Position numbers and translations under genes: made by a program
Notes under the pieces: model-generated
Seen by the model: the letters and a program-made list of their open reading frames with translations, nothing else
Database searches by the model: none
What the model was told of the DNA's origin: nothing
Assembly (NCBI GenBank): GCA_035995985.1
Contig: DASYJY010000035.1
Span: forward strand, 1-64,000
Reading direction: 5' to 3'
DNA length: 64,000 nucleotides
From: JADGNZ01 sp035995985
GTDB taxonomy: Bacteria; Acidobacteriota; Thermoanaerobaculia; Gp7-AA8
Part shown: positions 34,831-42,619 of the stretch, in pieces
How the letters are laid out: every line of letters begins with the position of its first letter
How positions within the stretch are numbered: the first letter of the stretch is position 1

Positions 34831-35304
34831 ATGCGCGGCGGTTCAAAATTGATGGAACGTGACGGCGAGCGGATCGAGATCACCATCAGCAGTCGGTTCG
34901 AGAACATCGAGCTCGTGCAGGTGATCGCCGAACATCTCTGCGAAAACGCTGGGATGGATGAAGATGGCTCGCACTGGATCGGCATGGCCGTCCGCGAGGC
35001 GGTCGCGAACGCGATCAAGCACGGCAACAAGCTGGACGTGAAGAAGAAGGTCAACGCCACGTTCGAACTGCACGGCCACAATCTGGCCATCACGATTTCA
35101 GACGAGGGAACCGGCTTCGATCCGGAGAAGGTGAGCGACCCGCTCAACCCGCAGAACCTGATGAAGACGAGCGGCCGCGGCATCTTCTACATGCGTACGT
35201 TCATGGACCAGATCCGCTATTCGTTCGAGGCCGGCGGCGGGACTTCGCTCGTGATGACTAAAAACCTGGCCAAAGGAACCGGTATCGCCAGCGGCAAAGC
35301 CTGA
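34831..35304 (+). CDS. RsbW/SpoIIAB-like anti-sigma factor kinase (GHKL ATPase)
   Basis: Up to 157 residues; an alternative start at 34852 (MERDGERIEI) is equally possible since neither has a strong ribosome site. HATPase_c fold: N-box REAVANAIKHGN, G1 box DEGTGFDP, G2 box GRGIFYMRTF. Such proteins bind a sigma factor or other partner and phosphorylate an STAS antagonist. An STAS protein is encoded 55 nt downstream, making a partner-switch pair. The sigma factor and PP2C phosphatase are not in the window. Confidence 0.88.
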   Translation: MRGGSKLMERDGERIEITISSRFENIELVQVIAEHLCENAGMDEDGSHWIGMAVREAVANAIKHGNKLDVKKKVNATFELHGHNLAITISDEGTGFDPEKVSDPLNPQNLMKTSGRGIFYMRTFMDQIRYSFEAGGGTSLVMTKNLAKGTGIASGKA

Positions 35305-35359
35305 TATCTTCCGCGTCCGCGGCCGGATGCCGCGGGGAAGCAGACAAAGGAGAAGAGAG

Positions 35360-35686
35360 ATGAAAGCCACCACTCGCGACGTAAACGACATCGCGATCAT
35401 CAAAGTCGATGGCAAGATCACGATCGGCGCGGGCGACCAGCAGCTTCGCGATGTGATCGCGGGCGCCTCCAGCAAGAAAATCCTGCTCGACCTCTCCGGC
35501 GTGACGACGATCGATTCGTCCGGGATCGGCGAATTGGTCGGCTCGTATACGACCGTGACGAACAAGGGCGGCAAGCTGAAACTGCTGCACCTTCCTGCCA
35601 AACTCAACGAGCTGCTCCACGTGACCCAGCTCATCACCGTGTTCGAGGTCTACGAAAACGAAGACGAAGCGATCAAGAGCTTCTAG
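35360..35686 (+). CDS. STAS-domain anti-sigma factor antagonist, SpoIIAA/RsbV-like
   Basis: A 108-residue STAS protein with the phosphoacceptor motif TTIDSSGIGELVG; the serine after Asp is the kinase target. AAGGAG 8 nt before ATG 35360 sets the start. It pairs with the preceding RsbW-like kinase: unphosphorylated antagonist would sequester the kinase and free its target. Confidence 0.92.
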   Translation: MKATTRDVNDIAIIKVDGKITIGAGDQQLRDVIAGASSKKILLDLSGVTTIDSSGIGELVGSYTTVTNKGGKLKLLHLPAKLNELLHVTQLITVFEVYENEDEAIKSF

Positions 35687-35723
35687 GCCGGCAGGCCGCG
35701 TTTCCTCGTTCGACCGCGCGGTC

Positions 35724-35802
35724 TTAGTGGATTAGTAGATTCGTGGATCCGAAGATTCGGGTCTCTTCTTATCTACTAATCCACTGATCTACGAATCCAC
35801 TA
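35724..35802. repeat. Palindromic tandem-word array (GGATTAG words)
   Basis: Left arm 35724-35760 repeats approximately 7-bp words (GGATTAG, TAGATTC, GTGGATC). Right arm 35771-35802 holds their inverse complements (ATCTACTAATCCACT). The arms can form a long imperfect hairpin between two convergent genes, so it may act as a bidirectional terminator. Same word family as the array at 39698-39769. Confidence 0.8.
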
Positions 35803-36471
35803 TCCCGGTCCGCGGCGGCGCCTTGCCGGGCCGTTGTCGTCCATCCCTGTCGACGCCGGACCCTGCCAGCGCATCGGAAGCGCGTTCGTCGTAACCGTCT
35901 CCGTTCGCTCGACCCATTTCGTGAACAGCTCGTCGGCGAGCTTCTTGTCGCGCACCGCTCGCTCTGGAATGCCGACCAGCATCGCGAACGGAGCGGGATC
36001 GCCGAGGAAGTTGACGCGGAGTTGGAGAGCATGAGGCTTCGGCGTCCAGGGGGAGTTGGCCGGCATGTGGATGTTGATGTTCGCGCCGGCGTTGAACGTG
36101 CGCCGCTCGCCGGATGGAATCGAGATCAGCCGCGGCAGGAACTCTTCGCCGGGGATCTCGGAGCCGACGTCGATCGTGACCGTGCGCGTCTCGGGATCGT
36201 AGTTCGACTGCGCGTTGCGGTCGGCGATCAGGATTGGGGTCGCGCGCTGATTGGTCACCTCGTACTTAATGGCGATGCTCGTCCCCTGCCTCATGTCCTC
36301 GCCATAGATTTCAGCATCGACGCGGACGTCATTCTCGGTACCGACCATCCGCCGCGCCTGTTTCATGTTGATTTTGCCGGGCGCCGTCGCGGGCGTGGGC
36401 GCCGTGTTCGAGTTGCAGGATGCGGCAAGCAACAGCATCGACGCACAAACGGATCGGCGCATGAGGGTCAT
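35800..36471 (-). CDS. Secreted lipoprotein of unknown function, paralogue A
   Basis: A 223-residue protein with lipobox LLLAASC (Cys19). The body shares a clear order of motifs with the protein encoded at 37189-37824: RRMVGTENDVRVDAE, IAIKYEVTNQ, TVTIDVGSEIPG, NSPWTPKPHALQLRVNFL, FTKWVERTETV, LPMRW. The fold looks like an all-beta exported domain. It ends in a basic Arg/Gly tail. Function unknown; see paralogue B and the RRM gene between them. Confidence 0.75.
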   Translation of the reverse strand: MTLMRRSVCASMLLLAASCNSNTAPTPATAPGKINMKQARRMVGTENDVRVDAEIYGEDMRQGTSIAIKYEVTNQRATPILIADRNAQSNYDPETRTVTIDVGSEIPGEEFLPRLISIPSGERRTFNAGANINIHMPANSPWTPKPHALQLRVNFLGDPAPFAMLVGIPERAVRDKKLADELFTKWVERTETVTTNALPMRWQGPASTGMDDNGPARRRRGPG

Positions 36472-36520
36472 GGCGGGAAATTACTACCGTTTGCTTGCCG
36501 AAGATGAAAAACAAACGCAA

Positions 36521-36547
36521 ATGAAAAGGCCTCCCGCGAGGGAGGCC
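36521..36547 (-). terminator. Intrinsic terminator of the RRM-protein gene
   Basis: Perfect 8-bp stem GGCCTCCC / GGGAGGCC with a 4-nt loop at 36528-36547, followed on the minus strand by TTTTCATTT. It lies 15 nt behind the RRM stop codon. Confidence 0.85.
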
Positions 36548-36561
36548 CGGTTATCTTCAGA

Positions 36562-37071
36562 TCAGAGGCCGCGTTTCTTTGCGCGGATGTTGCGCCGGCT
36601 GCCTTTCGGCTTTCCGCCGCCGCCACCGTAAGCGCCACCGCCACCAGCGCCGCCGCCACCGCCGTAACCACCGCCACCGCCACCACCGTAGCCGCCGCCA
36701 CCGCTACCACCGTAGCCGCCACCACCGCCGCCGCCGTAACCACCACCGCCGCCGCCACCCGGACCGCGGCCACCGCCACCACCGCCGAACGAACGGCCAC
36801 CGCCGCCGCCACCAGCACGCGGCGGACGATCCTCGGCTGCATTCACCCGGAGGGCGCGGCCGCCCAGATCGTGACCATTGAATTTCTCGATCGCCTTCGC
36901 GGCGTCTTCATCCGACTCGAATTCGACGAACGCGAATCCGCGGGGCCGTCCCGACTCGCGATCGGTCGGAAGAAACACGTCTCGTACCGTTCCGACCTGC
37001 GCAAACAACGCTTCGACTTCGTCGCGCGTTGTGTTGAAGTCGAGATTCCCTACGAAAACCTTGGAAGCCAT
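36562..37071 (-). CDS. Glycine-rich RRM RNA-binding protein
   Basis: A 169-residue protein: one RRM (about 3-82) with RNP2 KVFVGNL and RNP1 RGFAFVEF, both aromatic positions intact. An 80-residue tail follows, made of Gly runs with regularly spaced Tyr (GGGGGYGG units), ending in basic KGSRRNIRAKKRGL. This architecture is that of bacterial cold-inducible RNA-binding proteins and plant GRPs. The low-complexity tail may promote self-association; the basic end adds RNA affinity. Flanked on both sides by paralogous secreted proteins on the same strand. Confidence 0.93.
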   Translation of the reverse strand: MASKVFVGNLDFNTTRDEVEALFAQVGTVRDVFLPTDRESGRPRGFAFVEFESDEDAAKAIEKFNGHDLGGRALRVNAAEDRPPRAGGGGGGRSFGGGGGGRGPGGGGGGGYGGGGGGGYGGSGGGGYGGGGGGGYGGGGGAGGGGAYGGGGGKPKGSRRNIRAKKRGL

Positions 37072-37188
37072 CAACATCTCCTCTTCTGCGGCTCATGCCT
37101 GCCAGTTGAGTGGCTTCCGGCGTTCCGCGCGCGAAGTGTATCGCGTTGCATGATTGGTGCGAGGGAAAACTCAACTACGGCTTTCCGG

Positions 37189-37824
37189 TCACAATCCCGA
37201 GCGCGCCGCTTCCGCCGTCACGCCCTGCCGCTCGTTACTCCAGCGGACGGGGAGAACGTTCAGTTCGACCGACGAAACGCTGGCCACCCACGTGTCGAAG
37301 AGATCGTTCGGCAACGGAGGTGCGACGGCGGACTTTGCCTGCTGCGCGATCAGATTCGCGAACGGTTTGAGATCGCGCAGAACATTGACGACGATCTGCA
37401 CAAAGCGCGGCACATGCGCCCACGGACTCTTCGCATTCGCGACGACGACTTGCGGGGACGCTCCGATGCGGAATGCGCGCGTCTGTCCCGGCGCGATCAT
37501 CGTCAGATGCGGCATTGCAGCCCCCTCGGGGATCTCGGCGCCGATCGATACGGTGATGGTCTGCGAGTCGGCGTCGAAGGTCGCGTCGGCGATTTTGTCC
37601 GCGACTGCAATCGGCGCCGAGGTCAGATTTTCGACCTGGTAGGTGACGCTGATCGGGCAACCGGGAGAAAGCGTTTCCTGAAGCATCTGCGCGTCGACCT
37701 TGATGTCGTCCTCGCGGCCGAGCGCTCTGCGTGGGTCTTTGAAATCGACTCCGCCGGCTTCGGCTGTGGAACTGACGAGAAGGAAAACTGCCACTGCTAC
37801 TGCAATACGACCTGAAGATTTCAC
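37189..37824 (-). CDS. Secreted protein of unknown function, paralogue B
   Basis: A 211-residue protein, GTG start, signal peptide (IAVAVAVFLLVSSTAEAG). It aligns through its length with paralogue A at 35800-36471: RRALGREDDIKVDAQ, ISVTYQVENL, TITVSIGAEIPE, KSPWAHVPRFVQIVVNVL, FDTWVASVSSV, LPVRW. GGAGGT 4 nt before the GTG can pair with ACCTCC just upstream, forming a hairpin over the ribosome site. It starts 25 nt behind lepA, so it is probably co-transcribed with it. Confidence 0.78.
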   Translation of the reverse strand: MKSSGRIAVAVAVFLLVSSTAEAGGVDFKDPRRALGREDDIKVDAQMLQETLSPGCPISVTYQVENLTSAPIAVADKIADATFDADSQTITVSIGAEIPEGAAMPHLTMIAPGQTRAFRIGASPQVVVANAKSPWAHVPRFVQIVVNVLRDLKPFANLIAQQAKSAVAPPLPNDLFDTWVASVSSVELNVLPVRWSNERQGVTAEAARSGL

Positions 37825-37828
37825 GACG

Positions 37829-37845
37829 ACCTCCTATGCGGAGGT
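37829..37845 (-). promoter_or_regulatory. Hairpin sequestering the ribosome site of paralogue B
   Basis: On the minus strand ACCTCC and GGAGGT form a perfect 6-bp stem with a 5-nt loop. GGAGGT is the only ribosome-binding site of the GTG at 37824. The gene would be translated poorly unless the stem is opened, for instance by ribosomes ending lepA translation at 37850. Confidence 0.55.
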
Positions 37846-37849
37846 GGTC

Positions 37850-39646
<1,797 letters not shown>

Positions 39647-39697
39647 CAGGCGGCGGGCTGTCTAACACGAAGTACGCGGATTGTCATCCACGGGAGG

Positions 39698-39769
39698 AGT
39701 GGATTAGTGGATCAGGACTCTGAGCCGCTCCGCTTTCCTAATCTACGAGTCACTAATCTACTGATCCAG
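39698..39769. repeat. Palindromic tandem-word array (GGATTAG words)
   Basis: Left arm around 39698-39720 (GTGGATTAGTGGATCAG) and right arm 39737-39769 (TAATCTACGAGT / ACTAATCTACTGATCCAG) are built of the same GGATTAG-type words as the array at 35.7 kb. The right arm runs into the GNAT gene and supplies its last codons and stop. Confidence 0.75.
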
Positions 39770-40243
39770 CAGCTTCTCCATGATCACGACATCGCGCCAG
39801 ACTCCGTCGAGTTGCCCATGCCGTTCGTAAACGCCCACTTCGCGAAATCCGAGCGCGCGCAGCAATCCGCGGCTGGCGGCGTTTTCGACGAAGACGCGCG
39901 AAACCAGCTTCCAGAAGCCGGCAGCGCGCGCGGCGGTGAAGAGTGCTTCCATCGCCATCCGTCCGGCGCCGCGTCCGCGCGCGGCGCGGGCGGCGTAAAC
40001 GGAAAATTCGGCGATGCCGGCGTAGCAATCGCGGGAACGGTAGGTCGACGTCGCGGCGAACGCGATCACCTCGCCGTCATCGTCCGCAACGACGACGACC
40101 GGATGACGACCGTCGAACCACCGCACCACGTCGTCCGCGGTGCGGTGGCGCGTTTCGAACGTAGCCACCCGGTCGTCGATGCCTTCGTTGTAGATGCGGG
40201 CGATGGCTGCGGCGTCGGACGCCGCGGCATCCCGCATCTTCAT
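39758..40243 (-). CDS. GNAT N-acetyltransferase, phosphinothricin-acetyltransferase-like
   Basis: A 161-residue GNAT protein: DAAAIARIYNEGIDDRVATF at the start and the acetyl-CoA-binding loop ARGRGAGRMAMEAL, then FVENAASRGLLRALGF. It resembles the Pat/ArsN/methionine sulfoximine acetyltransferase group, which acetylates small amino-acid analogues. The ATG overlaps the stop of the S46 peptidase gene (ATGA). Its last codons lie in a repeat array. Confidence 0.87.
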   Translation of the reverse strand: MKMRDAAASDAAAIARIYNEGIDDRVATFETRHRTADDVVRWFDGRHPVVVVADDDGEVIAFAATSTYRSRDCYAGIAEFSVYAARAARGRGAGRMAMEALFTAARAAGFWKLVSRVFVENAASRGLLRALGFREVGVYERHGQLDGVWRDVVIMEKLLDQ

Positions 40244-42306
40244 TTCCCGGTCAGTTCCTTCACCAGCCCCGGAAGGCTGTAGACCTTCTTCAACGCATCG
40301 AGGATGCCGGCCGAATGCACAGCCACGGCGCGGCCGACACGGTCGTCGAACTGGTAGTCCCACGGCAGCGACTGAATGTTTCCGTCGAAGATGATGCCGA
40401 CGAATTCGTTGTTGCGATTCACGACCGGGCTGCCGGAGTTGCCGCCGATGATGTCCGCGGTCATGACGAAGTCGTACGGCGTCTTGTCGTTGTCGAGTAC
40501 CGCCTTCTTCGAAATCCACGACTGCGGCAGCTTGAACTCGCCCTCATTGCCATGTTCCGCGGCGTGCTCGAACGTGCCGCCGATCTCCGTCGCCCACGGA
40601 ACGTTCTGGCCGTTTTCAACGAACCCTTTCACCGTTCCGTACGAGAGCCGCAGCGTGAACGTGGCGTCGGGATAGGTATCGCCGCCGCTGGTTTTGAACT
40701 GCGCGTTGGCGATCTTCGCGTACGACTGCCGCAGCGGTTCGGCGATGTTGTTGTCGTACTGCGTGCGCAGCTCGCGCGCGCGGGCGTCGACCATGCGAGC
40801 CACCTGGATCATCGGATCGTTCGACGCGTCGACCGCGGACTTGCCGCCTTCGCCGAGCGCTTTGCGAGCGGCAACGTCGCGAAGCTTCGTGCCGTGGACG
40901 AGTTCCGCGGCGCGCTCCTGCGGCGATTTGCCGGCCAGCACCTGCTTCACCAGCGCATCGGTCGGCGCGACTTCGAGCCAGTTCGACAGCGAATCGGCCA
41001 GCGTCACGATTTCCAGATCCTCATAAATCGGAGCTTCGGAATACAGACCCTGCTTCAGCGACGGCAGGTTCGACTCGCGATATTCGCGGAGCCGTTCGCC
41101 GTTCGGCTTCGTCGATTCCTCGCCGAGGCGAAGCAGCGTTTTGGCGGTCTGGAAGAGCGCGCTGTTGAAGGCCACGCCGCCCTCGATGAATCGATATTCG
41201 AGATAGATCGGACGATAGGTGTTGATCGCGGCGTCGATGTTCTGCCATGCATCGCCGTACGAGGTGTTGAGCTGGCCGTCGGCGGTCACCTTCTGGCGCA
41301 GCGACGCTTCGCTGGCCGATTTCGTGGCCAACACGGCCGGATCCTGAAGGCCGGCGATGCGCCCGAGGTAGGCCTTGCGCGAGTTCTTGACTCCGAAAAG
41401 CTCATCGTGCGCGCGGCGGTCGTTCTCGAGGCTGCGCTGCGCGTAGTTCGTCAGCAGCACTTCGCGGCGGCGCAGCAGGTTGAGCGTGAAGGGATAGGCG
41501 ATGTCGCGGTAGAACTGCAGGTGCGTCATCGTGTTCAGACGACTCGTCGATCCCGGATGGCCGGAGACGAAAACGAGCTCGCCGTCCTTCGCGCCCGTCT
41601 CGCTCCACTTGAGGTAGTCGGCCGGATGGACCGGCTTGCCGTTCTCGTACGCGCGGAAGAAGCAGACGTCGAGATCGTAGCGCGGATACTCGAAGTTGTC
41701 CGGATCGCCGCCGAAGAATGCGATGGCAACTTCCGGCGCGAAGACGAGCCTCACGTCGGTGTAGACCTTGTAGCGGTAGAGGTGATACTCGCCGCCCTGG
41801 AAGAGCGTGACGACATCGCTGCGAAGTCCGGACGCCTTCACCGACTCCTGCTCGATCGTGCTCATCACGCCGCGCCGCGCTGCCTGGGCGGCCGCGGTGG
41901 TCATGCCGGGCGTCACCGCGGCGTTGACCTTCGCGGTGACGTCCTCGATCGACTGCAGCACGTTCAATTCGAGATCGACGCACTTCACCTCGTCGGCCTG
42001 CGTCTTGGCGTAGTAACCGGTGGTGACGTAGTCGTGATCCTTGGTCGAGATCTTGGCCAGGCAATCGAGTCCGACGTGATGGTTGGTCAGCGCCAACCCG
42101 TCCGCCGACACGAACGATCCCGACCCGCCGCTGTTGAATCGAATGGACGACTTCTGCAGATGATCGAGCCACGCCTGCGTCGGCGCAAAGTTGTACCGCT
42201 GCTTGAAGATCGCTTTCGGCGTCCGGTTGAAAAGCCACATCCCCTCGTCCGCGACCAGCGGAAGCGCGAGGAGCAGGAAGAGGATTGCGAGGAAGGACTT
42301 ACGCAT
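40240..42306 (-). CDS. Secreted S46-family dipeptidyl peptidase (DPP7-like)
   Basis: A 688-residue protein with signal peptide (RKSFLAILFLLLALPLVA). Chymotrypsin-like double barrel with a helical cap: catalytic His in LTNHHVGLDC, Asp region in FPGDPDN-type loop (FFGGDPDNFEYPRYD), and Ser in GGNSGSPVV near residue 617. The residue after FD in IIFDGN is Gly; in characterised S46 enzymes Gly here goes with DPP7-like hydrophobic specificity and Arg with DPP11, from memory of the family. It removes dipeptides outside the cytoplasmic membrane. Confidence 0.94.
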   Translation of the reverse strand: MRKSFLAILFLLLALPLVADEGMWLFNRTPKAIFKQRYNFAPTQAWLDHLQKSSIRFNSGGSGSFVSADGLALTNHHVGLDCLAKISTKDHDYVTTGYYAKTQADEVKCVDLELNVLQSIEDVTAKVNAAVTPGMTTAAAQAARRGVMSTIEQESVKASGLRSDVVTLFQGGEYHLYRYKVYTDVRLVFAPEVAIAFFGGDPDNFEYPRYDLDVCFFRAYENGKPVHPADYLKWSETGAKDGELVFVSGHPGSTSRLNTMTHLQFYRDIAYPFTLNLLRRREVLLTNYAQRSLENDRRAHDELFGVKNSRKAYLGRIAGLQDPAVLATKSASEASLRQKVTADGQLNTSYGDAWQNIDAAINTYRPIYLEYRFIEGGVAFNSALFQTAKTLLRLGEESTKPNGERLREYRESNLPSLKQGLYSEAPIYEDLEIVTLADSLSNWLEVAPTDALVKQVLAGKSPQERAAELVHGTKLRDVAARKALGEGGKSAVDASNDPMIQVARMVDARARELRTQYDNNIAEPLRQSYAKIANAQFKTSGGDTYPDATFTLRLSYGTVKGFVENGQNVPWATEIGGTFEHAAEHGNEGEFKLPQSWISKKAVLDNDKTPYDFVMTADIIGGNSGSPVVNRNNEFVGIIFDGNIQSLPWDYQFDDRVGRAVAVHSAGILDALKKVYSLPGLVKELTGK

Positions 42307-42365
42307 CAAAATTACCTCCAGTTGATTTGCGAGCGGGATTCTATGCACAAACCGCGCGAGACGGT

Positions 42366-42438
42366 TTTCACGCGAAGCCGCGGGGACGCGGAGGTGAGTC
42401 CGCGTTTTTCTCCGCGCCTCCGCGTCTCCGCGTGAAAA
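42366..42438. repeat. Palindromic octamer array (TCTCCGCG family)
   Basis: Left arm 42366-42393 (TTTTCACGCG ... GGACGCGGAGG) and right arm 42407-42438 (TTTCTCCGCG ... CTCCGCGTGAAAAA) are inverse complements with few mismatches. The unit is about 8 bp. Same family as 4832-4859 and 55163-55224. It lies between the S46 gene and the orphan VapB-like gene. Confidence 0.82.
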
Positions 42439-42447
42439 AATAAGGAG

Positions 42448-42615
42448 ATGCTCGCGAAGATCATGATCGACAAACGATTGCTCGCCGCGAGGCGAGTCAC
42501 GGAGGCGCTCCGAAATTACCTTCGAATGCGAAAGCAGAAGAAGATCGTGGCCCTGTTCGGAACGATCGACTTCGATCCGAAATACGACTACAAAAAGCAA
42601 CGAAATCGCAGGTAA
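42448..42615 (+). CDS. Orphan, shortened VapB-type antitoxin
   Basis: A 55-residue protein MLAKIMIDKRLLAARRVTEA, ending LFGTIDFDPKYDYKKQRNRR. The tail LFGxIDxDPxYDYKxQR is the C-terminal toxin-binding signature of one VapB family (DUF2191-like). Against that family the N-terminal ribbon-helix-helix part is about 15 residues short, between LLAA and RRVTEAL. No PIN toxin follows; the next gene is convergent and ends 5 nt away. AAGGAG directly abuts the ATG at 42448, so ATG 42463 may be the true start. Probably a relic. Confidence 0.7.
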   Translation: MLAKIMIDKRLLAARRVTEALRNYLRMRKQKKIVALFGTIDFDPKYDYKKQRNRR

Positions 42616-42619
42616 GTCT

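Noticed and set aside
36608..36820. Gly-codon microsatellite as a mobile repeat
   Set aside because: It is in frame throughout and codes the Gly/Tyr tail of the RRM protein, a known protein design.
40315..42435. A 706-codon open frame on the plus strand
   Set aside because: Antisense to the S46 peptidase, whose signal peptide and catalytic motifs fix the true strand.
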